A stretch of DNA of 64,000 nucleotides, taken from Roseinatronobacter domitianus (GTDB lineage: Bacteria; Pseudomonadota; Alphaproteobacteria; Rhodobacterales; Rhodobacteraceae). Both the position numbers and the translations under genes were made by a program. The stretch is taken from contig NZ_JALZWP010000001.1 of the NCBI RefSeq assembly GCF_023336755.1, positions 265,959 to 329,958 on the forward strand, written 5' to 3'. Below the pieces are notes generated by a model. The model saw nothing but the letters and a program-made list of their open reading frames with translations, was not told the DNA's origin and ran no database searches. This document shows, one piece after another, positions 9,390-19,364 of the stretch. Position 1 is the first letter of the stretch. Each line of letters starts with the position of its first letter.

Positions 9390-10214
9390 TTACTCGAGGC
9401 AGGTGGCCGTGTTGCCATGGCAGGTCAGGAAGACCCCGCTCATGCCGCCCGCCGCATTTCCAAAGTTGAAGATACCTGCGGCTTCATCCGCATTCGGGCC
9501 ATAGAACGCGCCATGAATGTCGCCTCCGGCTTCGGCACCTTGAAACAAGATCAGCGTGTCGTCATTGGACGTGAACTCGCCATTCGTGGCACTGATGGTG
9601 ATGTTGTTGAAACTGGCATTAATGCCGGTGCCGCTTTCGGTCGCGCCCGAAAAAGCACCCGACAACTGCCCGGTGTTGAAATTGGCGATCAGTTGCGCAT
9701 TGCCTGACATGAGCCCGCTCTCGCCGCTTTCCAGCCCGAACCCGGCTTCGAAAGCGCCGGTGTAGCTGGCCTGTCCTGCGGGGAGTGTGGGCGTTATGCT
9801 GGCGGTTTCCGGCAAAGCGCCATGCGCAAGTTGGTTATTGCTGACCAAGGTGCCATTAACCAGTTGCAACACAGCGAAATTGCCGACGAAGGCATAGCTG
9901 CCAGCCATGCGCTGAAGCAATGTGCCTTCGGCGCTGGTGCCAGCCGGGCCGCCGACAACCTGGCAGCGCCCCATGGTCTGATCCTCGCACAGGACCGTCA
10001 TGCCTGCCATATCCCCTTCGGTCATGTTCAGAACAATGCGCCCGTCACTGCTACGAGAAATATCGGCGCGCGACTCCGTCACTTTGCCAGCCGTCCCAAG
10101 GGTAAAGCTGTTAGGCGGCGCAATTTGTGCGGACCCGCCACCGCCGCCGCCACCACAGGCGGCCAAAATGCCAAGGGACAGGACCGCGCCTGCGGCCTTT
10201 GCGTGACTGCTCAT
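9390..10214 (-). CDS. TbpB-like beta-barrel surface lipoprotein
   Basis: 274 aa. A lipoprotein signal peptide has the lipobox LAAC at about residues 16-19, followed by a run of glycines, so the mature N-terminus is a lipidated Cys with a flexible tether. The C-terminal third (GAFYGPNADEAAGIFNF, then GVFLTCHG) resembles the C-lobe beta-barrel of transferrin-binding-protein-like surface lipoproteins (TbpB_B_D). Two Cys near the middle and two near the end could form disulfides. The ATG at 10214 has GAGG 8 nt upstream. The function is unlikely to be transferrin binding in a free-living bacterium, and the ligand is unknown. It is monocistronic with its own terminator. Confidence 0.75.
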   Translation of the reverse strand: MSSHAKAAGAVLSLGILAACGGGGGGGSAQIAPPNSFTLGTAGKVTESRADISRSSDGRIVLNMTEGDMAGMTVLCEDQTMGRCQVVGGPAGTSAEGTLLQRMAGSYAFVGNFAVLQLVNGTLVSNNQLAHGALPETASITPTLPAGQASYTGAFEAGFGLESGESGLMSGNAQLIANFNTGQLSGAFSGATESGTGINASFNNITISATNGEFTSNDDTLILFQGAEAGGDIHGAFYGPNADEAAGIFNFGNAAGGMSGVFLTCHGNTATCLE

Positions 10215-10328
10215 AATGTGCCTCAATAAGTTTTTGTTTTGTGAGCAGATTCTGCATGCGCCATCGACTTGTCAAGGACGCTACCAGAGGCACCGAGGCA
10301 ATCGCGTAAGGCTGTGGCGGGAAAGACT

Positions 10329-12209
10329 CTATTTCGCGTCCCAGGCTACGGTGAAGCGGCCCAGACGTTCGGCCAGCCGCGGATCGGTCGCATCTGCCCC
10401 CGTGATCTGTGCAACAAGCCCGCGTTTTTTATCCTCGAACACCGTATCCACACGGGCATCCAGCCCGGCATCCGACAGGTCTGCATCCAGCACCCGTGCT
10501 ATGGCCAATTTGCGCAGGTCGGGCTTGAACACCTTTCCCACAGCGGTTTTGGGCAGTTCGGCCAGCACTTCGACATGTTTGGGGATGGCGGCGCGTTCCG
10601 ATATACGCGGCGTGGCATGGGCCAGCAATTCCTCTGGCGTGACCTGTGCGCCCCCGACCAGTTCGACATAGGCGCAGGGCATTTCGCCGGTTACCGGGTC
10701 GGGCTGGCCGATAGCGCCCACGAAGCCAACCGCGGGATGCGTCAACAGGGCTTCCTCTATCTCTGCGGGATCAAGGTTATGGCCGCCGCGAATAATCAGG
10801 TCTTTCGCGCGTCCGGTGATCCACAGATACCCATCGGGATCAATGCGTCCCAAATCGCCCGTGCGCAGGAAGCGGCCTTGGGCGAACAGGTCGTTATTCT
10901 TGTCGGCCTCTGTATAGGTTGCCCCTTCAAACACGCCCGGCGAGGACACGCAGATCTCGCCCACCTCATCAGTCGCGCAGTCGATAAAGCCATCTGGGCC
11001 GGTGCGCAGGATCTTCACCTCTGTAAAGGGCAGGGGAATGCCAACGGAGCCCACCTTTTTCAACCCGTCCACCGGGTTGCACGAGACAAGACAGGTGGCT
11101 TCGGTCAGCCCGTAGCCTTCGGAAATCTGCACGCCGGTTGCCTCTTCGAAGCGGCGGTAAAGTTCCTTGGGCAAGGGGGCGGACCCTGAAATGCCAGTCC
11201 GCAGGCTGGATACATCTGCATTGACCGGGCGCTGCATGAGTGCGGACAGCGCGGTCGGCACGGTAATCATGAAGGTGGCATTCCACCGTTCGATCAGCTT
11301 CCAGAAATTGTCGAACACACCTTCACCCCGGTAGCCTTGCGGGGTCGGGAAAACCACATGCGCGCCCGACATGACGCAGCACATCAGGATTGGGTAGGCG
11401 GCAAAGACATGGAACAGCGGCAGCGGGCAGAGCAGCACGTCGCGCTCGTTAAACAGCAGTTCCGCCCCAAGCCAGCCATTGTAGATCATGCCCGCGAACC
11501 TGTGCTGCGCCACTTTCGGCGTGCCGGTGGTGCCGCCGGTGTGGAAATAGGCGGCCACCCGGTCTGTATTGGGCGCGGCAAAGGACAGCGCCTTGCTACA
11601 TTCGAACATGGCGGCGTGAAAATCTTGCACTTTGGCATGATGATGCACCGTCACCTTGGGGCGGATCAGCGGCACGATCCAGCTTTTCGGCGGTGACAGA
11701 TGGCGCAGAAGGTCCACTTCCAGCACATGTTTGACCTCTGGTGCATGGGCCACGGCTTCTGCCACCTTTTGCGCGACATCGGTTTTCGGAAACGCCTTGA
11801 GCGTGACCACGACTTTCGCACCGGTTTCGCGCAGGATGGACGAAATCTTCTCCGGCTCCAGCAGCGGGTTAATCGGGTTCACACGCCCGACAGTCATTCC
11901 GCCCAGCAGCGCGATGGCGGTGTCGTTCAACGTGGGCAGCACATAGGCGACCGTGTCATCCTCTTGCACGCCAAGACTGCGAAACAGGTTCGCCGCCTGC
12001 GTGACACGGTTATGAAGCTGTGCCCATGTATAGGTTTCCGCCTGCGCTTTCGGGTCAGAAAACAACTGAAACGAGATTGCGGGCCTGTTACCCCATTTGT
12101 CGCGCGCGCGTGTCAGCGCCTGATAGACAGAGACCGGCAGATCGCGCGCTTCCCACGCGCCTTCTGCTTCGACCGTGCGCACATCCTCGGGTGATCTGAA
12201 ATCCCGCAT
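10329..12209 (-). CDS. Acyl-CoA synthetase (AMP-forming)
   Basis: 626 aa ANL-superfamily ligase that activates a carboxylic acid through an acyl-adenylate to the CoA thioester. The P-loop-like motif YFHTGGTTGTPKVAQH (about residue 215), SEGYGLTEATCL, TGDLGRIDPDGYLWITGRAKD and the hinge-type DLIIRGGHNLDPAEIEEAL are all present. The final catalytic Lys lies in PKTAVGKVFKPDLR. The chain-length preference cannot be read. It resembles the 600+ aa acyl-CoA synthetases of Rhodobacteraceae often annotated as fatty-acid--CoA ligases. The ATG at 12209 is preceded by a GGAGG sequence. The gene is flanked by about 100 bp on both sides, so it is probably a single-gene unit. Confidence 0.9.
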   Translation of the reverse strand: MRDFRSPEDVRTVEAEGAWEARDLPVSVYQALTRARDKWGNRPAISFQLFSDPKAQAETYTWAQLHNRVTQAANLFRSLGVQEDDTVAYVLPTLNDTAIALLGGMTVGRVNPINPLLEPEKISSILRETGAKVVVTLKAFPKTDVAQKVAEAVAHAPEVKHVLEVDLLRHLSPPKSWIVPLIRPKVTVHHHAKVQDFHAAMFECSKALSFAAPNTDRVAAYFHTGGTTGTPKVAQHRFAGMIYNGWLGAELLFNERDVLLCPLPLFHVFAAYPILMCCVMSGAHVVFPTPQGYRGEGVFDNFWKLIERWNATFMITVPTALSALMQRPVNADVSSLRTGISGSAPLPKELYRRFEEATGVQISEGYGLTEATCLVSCNPVDGLKKVGSVGIPLPFTEVKILRTGPDGFIDCATDEVGEICVSSPGVFEGATYTEADKNNDLFAQGRFLRTGDLGRIDPDGYLWITGRAKDLIIRGGHNLDPAEIEEALLTHPAVGFVGAIGQPDPVTGEMPCAYVELVGGAQVTPEELLAHATPRISERAAIPKHVEVLAELPKTAVGKVFKPDLRKLAIARVLDADLSDAGLDARVDTVFEDKKRGLVAQITGADATDPRLAERLGRFTVAWDAK

Positions 12210-12311
12210 ACCGTCCCCCTCCCGTTCCAGTATTTTTATGTTGCAAACACAAAAGCACCGGCGCCGGGGGCGTGCAAGTGAAACAGGAAAATCACGTGGC
12301 GTCAGGGCGCT

Positions 12312-13541
12312 TTAGCGCGCCGCGGCGTCTTTCGGGCGCATGGCCAGCCAGATCAGCGCACCGCCAGCCAGCACAAGGAAGGGGATCATGGCCATATTGA
12401 CGAATTGCCAGCCGGTTTGCGTGGTCCCGCCAGAGCAGTTCATCAACGTGCCCGAACTGAGCGAGGCCAGGAACACACCGCCAAACACGATCATGTCGTT
12501 CAGCCCCTGCACGCGGCCGCGCTCTTCCACCGAATGCGCGGCGGTCAGCATGGTGGTCGCGCCGATAAAGCCAAAGTTCCAGCCAATGCCCAGCAGGATC
12601 AGTGCGATGTAGAACTGCTCCAGCTCGACCCCGGAAATGGCCACAGCACCCGACAACGCCAGAATGACCAGCCCAACCGCCACCACCGCGCGCGACCCGA
12701 AGCGCGTAATGACATGGCCGGTAATGAAGGAGGGCGCATACATGGCCAGCACATGCGCCGAGACGATATTGGCCGCATCCCCGGTATCGAACCCGCAGCC
12801 GACCACGGCCAGCGGCGTAGAGGTCATGACAAGGTTCATCAGCGCATAGGCCACTGTGCCGCAGATGATGGCAACGGCAATGACCGGGCTTGTTAGCAAC
12901 TCGCGCACGGGTCGGCCCCGGTCGGCGCCCTCTTCGGGTTTCGGGGGCGTCGGGATGTCCAGGAAGGATAGCAGCACCATGCCCGCAATGTTCAGGCAGA
13001 TCACGCCCAGATAGGTCGCCAGAAAAGGCACCGCCATGGCGTCGGACGTGGCCGACACCAGTTGCGGGCCGAAAATGGCCGATAGCAGCCCGCCCGCCAT
13101 GACAAAGGAAATTGCCTTGGGGCGGAATTCGGGGCTGGCCATATCGGCGGCGGCAAAGCGGTAGAAACCATTGGCCGACATGTAGACACCCGACAGCAAA
13201 CTGCCCAGCAGGAAGATGATGAAAGACCCGGCATACAGCCCATAGGCCGCCAGCATTGCGCCAATCGCCCCGCAAACGCAGGCCAGCCAGAAGCCCGCGC
13301 GCCGCCCGTAAGCCTGCATAATGGCCGAAAGCGGGGTCGCCGCCAGCATAGAGCCCAGCACGATCATGGAAATCGGCAGGGTCGCCCAGCAGGGATTCGG
13401 GGCCAGCATCTGACCCGACAGCCCGCCAATGATGAACATGATCGGCAGTTGCGCGCCCACCACCGCTTGTGCGGCGACCAGAACGGCGACATTGCGCTTG
13501 GCGCGGGCTTGGGTTGCGGGGGTTGCAATCGTGTCGGTCAT
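12312..13541 (-). CDS. MFS transporter
   Basis: 409 aa with about twelve hydrophobic segments and the major-facilitator arrangement of two six-helix halves joined by a polar loop (TPPKPEEGADRGRPVRE, about residue 200). The motif-A-like GRRAGFW lies after helix 2. The substrate is unknown. The frame extends to 13748, but that upstream part overlaps the divergent glycosylase gene. The ATG at 13541 (MTDTIATPATQARAKRNVAVL) gives a standard short cytoplasmic N-terminus. It is divergent from the AlkA-type gene, with only 48 bp between the two start codons, so their promoters must overlap. Confidence 0.85.
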   Translation of the reverse strand: MTDTIATPATQARAKRNVAVLVAAQAVVGAQLPIMFIIGGLSGQMLAPNPCWATLPISMIVLGSMLAATPLSAIMQAYGRRAGFWLACVCGAIGAMLAAYGLYAGSFIIFLLGSLLSGVYMSANGFYRFAAADMASPEFRPKAISFVMAGGLLSAIFGPQLVSATSDAMAVPFLATYLGVICLNIAGMVLLSFLDIPTPPKPEEGADRGRPVRELLTSPVIAVAIICGTVAYALMNLVMTSTPLAVVGCGFDTGDAANIVSAHVLAMYAPSFITGHVITRFGSRAVVAVGLVILALSGAVAISGVELEQFYIALILLGIGWNFGFIGATTMLTAAHSVEERGRVQGLNDMIVFGGVFLASLSSGTLMNCSGGTTQTGWQFVNMAMIPFLVLAGGALIWLAMRPKDAAAR

Positions 13542-13589
13542 GCGCGCAGGATTAGCCTGAACGTATTCCATTTGGAAGAGGTGTTTTAC

Positions 13590-14237
13590 ATGTGCAACGA
13601 TAGGGGGGCGATTGGCCGTATCCTGACCTCGGAGGCTTGCATGGCCGAAGGGGCGGAATGGCTGGCACGTGCAGAGCCGCGCTTTGCCCATGCGCTGTCC
13701 CTGACCGGCGTGCCGCCCTTGCGCCGCCGCCCCGAGGGGTTCGGGCACCTATTGGGCGCCATTATCGGCCAGCAGGTCAGCACCCATGCCGCCCGCGCCA
13801 TCTGGGACCGGATGGACGCGGCGGGCCTGACCACGCCCGAAGCGGTTCTGGCCGCGGATGACGAAACATTGCGCGCGCCGGGCCTGTCGCGCCAGAAAAT
13901 TCGCTATGCGCGGGCCTTGGCAGAGGCGGGGATCGACTTTGACGCGCTGCGCGATGCGCCCGATGCCGAGGTCACGGCAACGCTTGTGCAAGTCACCGGC
14001 ATAGGCCGCTGGACCGCCGAGATTTACGCCATGTTCAGCCTTGGCCGCGCCGATGTGTTTGCGCCGAACGATCTGGCGCTGCAAGAATCCGCGCGCCGCC
14101 TGTTCATGTTACCCGACCGCCCGCGTGAAGCGCCCATGCGCCGTATGGCCGAAAGCTGGTCGCCGTGGCGCACGGTTGCGGCGGGCCTCTTGTGGGCCTA
14201 TTACCGCGTGGAAACCGACAGGGAAGGCGTCATATGA
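13590..14237 (+). CDS. DNA-3-methyladenine glycosylase, AlkA-like (HhH-GPD)
   Basis: 215 aa base-excision repair glycosylase. It has the HhH-GPD fold: LGAIIGQQVSTHAARAIW near the start, the hairpin GLSRQKIRYARALAEAG, the helix-hairpin-helix LVQVTGIGRWTAEIYAMF, and a catalytic aspartate in FAPNDLALQESARRLF. It lacks the N-terminal beta domain of E. coli AlkA, as do most alphaproteobacterial homologues. The ATG at 13590 is supported by a GAGGTG Shine-Dalgarno 8 nt upstream. The stop overlaps the start of the esterase gene by 4 nt (ATGA), implying coupling. No LexA or Ada-type operator is recognisable in the short divergent spacer. Confidence 0.88.
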   Translation: MCNDRGAIGRILTSEACMAEGAEWLARAEPRFAHALSLTGVPPLRRRPEGFGHLLGAIIGQQVSTHAARAIWDRMDAAGLTTPEAVLAADDETLRAPGLSRQKIRYARALAEAGIDFDALRDAPDAEVTATLVQVTGIGRWTAEIYAMFSLGRADVFAPNDLALQESARRLFMLPDRPREAPMRRMAESWSPWRTVAAGLLWAYYRVETDREGVI

Positions 14238-14899
14238 CACGGGTGTTGAAATCGGAAAAGCGCGGGCCTGCCAACGGCGGCCAGGCAACATCGGCTGTGG
14301 TGTTCGTGCATGGCTATGGCGCGGACGGGTCCGACCTGCTGGGGCTGGCCGACCCGTTGGGGCCACATATGCCGGGCACGGTGTTCTACGCGCCCGATGC
14401 CCCCGAACGCAGTGTGGCCAACCCGATGGGCTTTCAGTGGTTCCCGATTCCATGGATCGACGGGTCATCCGAGGACCAAGCGCGCGCAGGCCTGCTGGCC
14501 GCCGCGGATGATTTCAATGCCTTTCTGGATGGTATTCTGGAAACCGAAGGGCTTGCGCCCGAAGCCTTGGCGCTGGTCGGCTTTTCGCAAGGCACCATGC
14601 TAAGCCTGCATGTCGCGCCACGGCGCGCGGCACCTTTGGGGGCTTTGGTCGGGTTTTCGGGCCGCTTGCTGGAACCCAACCTGCTGGAGGCAGAGACCGT
14701 CAGCCGCCCGCCGGTGTTGCTGGTCCATGGCGATCAGGATGATGTGGTTCCGGTTGCGTCTTTGCCAGAGGCCGCCGATGCGCTGGTTGCGACGGGGTTC
14801 GAAACCTATAGCCATATCTCCAAGGGCACCGCGCATGGCATTGCCCATGACGGTCTGTCGCTGGCGCTGTCTTTCCTGCGTGACAAACTGCCCGGCTAA
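14234..14899 (+). CDS. Alpha/beta-hydrolase carboxylesterase (phospholipase/carboxylesterase family)
   Basis: 221 aa serine hydrolase. The oxyanion-hole region VVFVHGYGADGSDLLG comes first, the nucleophile elbow GFSQGTML at about residue 117, the acid Asp in HGDQDDVVP, and the catalytic His in SKGTAHGIAHDG. Together these form a complete triad in the order expected of the YpfH/YtpA-type esterases. The physiological substrate is unknown. It starts inside the stop codon of the upstream glycosylase gene, so the pair is cotranscribed, although no functional link is evident. Confidence 0.87.
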   Translation: MTRVLKSEKRGPANGGQATSAVVFVHGYGADGSDLLGLADPLGPHMPGTVFYAPDAPERSVANPMGFQWFPIPWIDGSSEDQARAGLLAAADDFNAFLDGILETEGLAPEALALVGFSQGTMLSLHVAPRRAAPLGALVGFSGRLLEPNLLEAETVSRPPVLLVHGDQDDVVPVASLPEAADALVATGFETYSHISKGTAHGIAHDGLSLALSFLRDKLPG

Positions 14900-14986
14900 G
14901 CCCCTCATATTCGCGTGAACATGATCGCTGTCATATGAACCGGGCGCAGGTTGTGCGACCCGGATGCCAGCGACTAGGAGAGAGAT

Positions 14987-15571
14987 ATGCACCGCACCAT
15001 CAAGATTGGATTTGCCGCATTACTGGGGGCTGCCGTAATCGGCGCGGGTCTGTTTGCCGCCGACACCCGCGCTTTGGCGCAGATGATGGGCCATGGCCAT
15101 GGCCACATGCACGGCGCCGACGGCACCGGCCATGACGAAGCGACCATGCCCGGCCTGCGCGGGTTGGACGCAACAGCGCTGGAAAGCGAGGAATTGGCGG
15201 TCATGTTCCGCAATTTCGACACGCTTCGCCGCGAGGTCGAGTTGCTGCCAAATGGCATTCGCACCGTGACCAGTTCGACCGACGCCGATGTGATGGCCGC
15301 ACTGGTCAGCCACGTTGTCGGCATGATTGCCCGCGTGGAAGAGGGCCGCGATCCGCAGATTTTCATCCAAAGCCGCACGCTGGATATTTTCTTTGAGCGG
15401 CCAGAGGTGCTTGCGACCGAAATCGACCTGACGGATGAAGGGATTATCGTGGTCCAGACCTCGGAAGACCCGGAAATGGTCACGGCGCTGCATGTCCATG
15501 CGCAAGAAGTCACCGACATGGCCGAACGCGGGATGCAGGCGGTGCATGAAAAGATGATGCAGGGCGGCTGA
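14987..15571 (+). CDS. Periplasmic His-rich protein of unknown function
   Basis: 194 aa, not recognised as a named family. A signal peptide (about residues 1-32, ending ALAQ) is followed by a His-rich stretch (His at about 36, 38, 40, 42 and 49, mixed with Met). A mainly helical domain then carries further His in LVSHVVGM, LHVHAQEV and AVHEKMM, so metal binding is plausible but unproven. An AGGAGAGAG Shine-Dalgarno precedes the ATG. It converges tail to tail on a TroABCD-type metal transporter with only 5 bp between the stops, which fits but does not prove a metal-related role. Confidence 0.7.
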   Translation: MHRTIKIGFAALLGAAVIGAGLFAADTRALAQMMGHGHGHMHGADGTGHDEATMPGLRGLDATALESEELAVMFRNFDTLRREVELLPNGIRTVTSSTDADVMAALVSHVVGMIARVEEGRDPQIFIQSRTLDIFFERPEVLATEIDLTDEGIIVVQTSEDPEMVTALHVHAQEVTDMAERGMQAVHEKMMQGG

Positions 15572-15576
15572 CCCGG

Positions 15577-16494
15577 TCAGACCGTTTGCGCGCCCTTGCG
15601 GTGTGGGCCGAACATGGCAGCAAGGGCAAGGATCACGCCAGACACCACGGCGATCATCCCCGCCGCACTGACCGCGTTCTGTGCGCCCAGCCAGAGCGGG
15701 CCATAGCCAGCCAGCACATAGCCAAGGATGGCCGAGGCTGCGGCGAATAAAAGCGACCACCAGACCTGCGCGGCAAGTGAATTGGTCATCAGGCGCGCGG
15801 CGGCGGGCGGGCAGATGAACATCGCGATCACAAGGATCGACCCGACGGCCTGAAAGGCGGCGACAGCGGCCAGTGCTGCCGAAATGACCAGTCCAAAACC
15901 CAGTGCGCCGGTGGGAATGCCCAGCGATTGCGCAAAGCCCTCATCAAAGGTCGCGATCTTCAGCCAGCGCCAGAAGGCAAGGATCAGCGCCGCGATCAGG
16001 GCGCAGGCCAGTGCCATGGTGGGCAATTCCTGGGGCAGGGCGGACAGGGCTGCGGGATCGGTCAGCGACTGCCAACCAGACGCGCGCAACCAGATCAACT
16101 GCTCCAGATTGCCCATCAACGCGTGTTCCACATCCAGATGCACCTGCGCGCTGCCGGATTGCTCCAGCAGCAGCACCCCGGCGGCGAACATGGTGGTAAA
16201 GACGACACCCATTGCCGCACCCGGCTCGACCCGGCCAAAGCGGCGGATGGCTTCGATCAGCACAACGGCGATAATCGCCGCGCCCGCAGCGCCCAGCCCC
16301 ATTGGCCCCGCTGCGATCGTGCCGCTAACCAGAAAACCGACCACGATGCCGGGCAATACGACATGGCTGATCGCATCGCCAATCAGGGCCTGACGCCGTA
16401 ATATCAGGAAATTGCCGGGCAGGGCGCAGGCCATCGCGGCGAAAGTGCCAATGAGGATTGGCGTCAGCGAGAATTGCACGAATTCCGCACCCAT
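15577..16494 (-). CDS. troD: Metal (Mn/Zn/Fe) ABC transporter permease 2
   Basis: 305 aa with about eight hydrophobic segments. It belongs to the ABC-3 permease family (LRRQALIGDAISHVVLPGIV near residue 40 is the family's coupling region). Its ATG at 16494 overlaps the stop of the upstream permease by one base (TGATG), so an upstream alternative start at 16539 is unnecessary. Last gene of a four-gene unit in the order binding protein, ATPase, permease, permease, as in TroABCD/SitABCD. Zinc systems of the ZnuABC type normally have a single permease, so the pair of permeases favours a manganese or broad-range importer (inference). Confidence 0.85.
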   Translation of the reverse strand: MGAEFVQFSLTPILIGTFAAMACALPGNFLILRRQALIGDAISHVVLPGIVVGFLVSGTIAAGPMGLGAAGAAIIAVVLIEAIRRFGRVEPGAAMGVVFTTMFAAGVLLLEQSGSAQVHLDVEHALMGNLEQLIWLRASGWQSLTDPAALSALPQELPTMALACALIAALILAFWRWLKIATFDEGFAQSLGIPTGALGFGLVISAALAAVAAFQAVGSILVIAMFICPPAAARLMTNSLAAQVWWSLLFAAASAILGYVLAGYGPLWLGAQNAVSAAGMIAVVSGVILALAAMFGPHRKGAQTV

Positions 16495-17413
16495 CACGCC
16501 CCCTGTTGAAACTGTCGACGCAGCCGAAGATAGCGCCATGCCGCGCTAACAATCCCGCGCTTGGGCGCTAAAAGCATCGACAGCGCAAAGCCCGCTGCAA
16601 GCACCAGCACGATTACCGGACCGGTGGGCAGATCTGGCGCGCTTGCCGAAATGGCGGCCCCCAGATAGGCGCCCGCGCCTCCAATGCCGCCCGCGATCCA
16701 GACCATCACCCCTGCGCGATCCGTCCAGAACCGCGCCGCGACCGGTGGAATAATCAACAGCGCGACAATCAGCACCAGCCCAACCAGCTTCAGCCCGATG
16801 ATCGTAACCGCCATGGCAAGCCCCATGATGGCAAGATCAATCGCGCGGGTGTTGTAGCCCAATGTCGCGGCATGGCCCGGATCGAACGCGACAAGCGTCA
16901 TGGGGCGGCGCAGCAGCCAGCATAGCGCCAGAACCACCGCCCCGCCCAGCGCGATCAGAATGGCATCCTCGCGCAGCATTCCGGCGGTGGCGCCCAGCAG
17001 GAAATCCTCCAGCCCCGCCTGCCGCCCGGCGCGCATTGTCTGCACCACAGTCAACAGCACGATCCCGGCCCCGAAGAACACACCCAGCACTGCGCCAATC
17101 GCGGCATCTTCCGCCAGTCGGGTGCGGGTCGTCAGCCAGGACATGACCAGCAGCCCCGCGCCACCGCTTAACGCGGCCCCCAGCAGCAGCCCCAGAAGCG
17201 AGCGCCCCTCGCCGCCAAGCGCCACCATGACCATGAAGGCCAGCACAATGCCGGGAAGCGCGGCATGGGCAACCGCATCAGAGACCAGCGACCGTTTGCG
17301 CAGCATCACGAAACTGCCCGCAACACCTGCCGCCAGACCCAGAAGCGCCGCGCCAATGGCCACAAGGGCGGCGTTATAGCCCGCTTGCAGCGTCAGGGCG
17401 GCCCAGAATTGTG

Positions 17414-17417
<4 letters not shown>
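16494..17417 (-). CDS. troC: Metal (Mn/Zn/Fe) ABC transporter permease 1
   Basis: 307 aa, ABC-3 family inner-membrane permease with eight to nine hydrophobic segments. The conserved LRKRSLVSDAVAHAALPGIV lies near residue 40, corresponding to the same motif in the downstream permease. The two are paralogues and probably form a heterodimer. The start overlaps the ATPase gene's stop by 4 nt. Metal selectivity cannot be read from the permease. Confidence 0.85.
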
Positions 17418-18177
<760 letters not shown>

Positions 18178-18181
<4 letters not shown>

Positions 18182-19137
18182 TGCGTGAGCGTTCCTTTCA
18201 GGCCCAATTCGGGTGCGCTGCCGCCCAATGCGCGGGCAATGGTGGTGACGTTGGAATCGATCATGCCGATATACGTTCCCTCATAGGTGCCATCCGCGCC
18301 CATTGCGTCGGAAAACAGTTCACCGCCAATGACCACCTCATGGCCCTGCGCGGCGGCCCCTTCGATCAGCGCCCGGATATTGCGGTCACTGACAGAGGTT
18401 TCCACGAAAACCGCGTCGATCTCACGGTCGACCAACATGTTGACCATCTCTGCAATGCGGCCAAGCCCGGCCTCGGATGCGGTCGAAACGCCCTGAATGC
18501 CCACCACCTCGAACCCGTAGGCCGCACCAAAGTAACCAAAAGCGTCATGCGCGCTAAGAAGCACACGCGCCGTTTCCGGCACAGAGGACAGCACATCGCG
18601 CGAGTAGCTTTCCAACTGCTCCAGTTTTGCCAGATAGGCTTCGGCATTGGCTGTGAAAGTATCGGCGCCCTCCGGGTCCGCCGCTATCAGGGCGTCGCGT
18701 ATTGTCACGGTCACATCGGCCCAAAGCGTCGGGTCCATCCAGACATGCGGATCGAACCGGCCTTCATAATCTTCATGCGCAAGCAGCCGGTCTTGCGGCA
18801 AGGTTTCGGCCACGGCGACAACATGCCCGTCCTCGCCCAGTTCCAGCAAAAATTCTTCCATCTGCGCTTCTAGAAACAACCCGTTCCACAGCACCAGATC
18901 GGCTTGGGCAAGTGCGACAATATCGGTGCGGGTCTGGCGGAAGGCATGCGGGTCAATGCCCGGCCCCATCAGTGCACGCATCTCGACCAAGTCACCGCCA
19001 ATGGCGCGGGCCGTGTCGGCGATCATCCCGGTCGTGGCGACCACGTTCAGCCGCTCCTGAGCGGCAAGGGGGGCGGTCAGAAAGGCCGCAATGCCCGCAA
19101 GGGCACAGGTTTGAAACAAACGCGTTATGGCACGCAT
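18178..19137 (-). CDS. troA: Metal ABC transporter substrate-binding protein, TroA-like
   Basis: 319 aa cluster-A-I binding protein with a cleavable signal peptide ending APLAAQ. Likely metal ligands are His64 (DPHAF), His131 (DPHVW), His197 (SAHDAFGYF) and Asp294 (GMIDSN), the His3-Asp set known for TroA. The His-rich loop of dedicated ZnuA proteins is absent. This fits uptake of Mn(II) or a range of divalent metals. First gene of the operon. A Fur/Mur-like sequence and a perfect palindrome lie 35-80 bp upstream and are listed separately. Confidence 0.87.
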
Positions 19138-19171
19138 GGACGCAAGACTCCTCTCGTCTCAGTGGGATATA

Positions 19172-19188
19172 TTGCGATTAAGTCGCAA
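19172..19188. promoter_or_regulatory. Perfect 17-bp palindrome upstream of troA
   Basis: TTGCGATTAAGTCGCAA: two exact 6-bp arms with a 5-bp centre, 35 bp before the troA start codon. The position is suitable for an operator overlapping the promoter or the 5' leader. I do not recognise the binding protein. Confidence 0.5.
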
Positions 19189-19198
19189 CGTCAACGTA

Positions 19199-19217
19199 AA
19201 TGCAAATCATTCTCAAA
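19199..19217. promoter_or_regulatory. Fur/Mur-like operator upstream of troA
   Basis: AATGCAAATCATTCTCAAA; the reverse complement, TTTGAGAATGATTTGCATT, resembles the GATAATGATAATCATTATC Fur consensus and the alphaproteobacterial Mur boxes found before manganese transport genes. It lies about 60 bp upstream of troA. The assignment rests on visual similarity only. Confidence 0.5.
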
Positions 19218-19364
19218 AACAAGCGATACCAGATCACGCCGCAATCACGAATTTGCCAGCAGGTTCCGGGTTCCGATCATCAAGCGGGGGCCAATCTGTC
19301 TTCATGTGCCTCTTGCATCAGCCGCAATGCACCCTTACATCTGTCTTGTCTCGCAAGGGACTAT

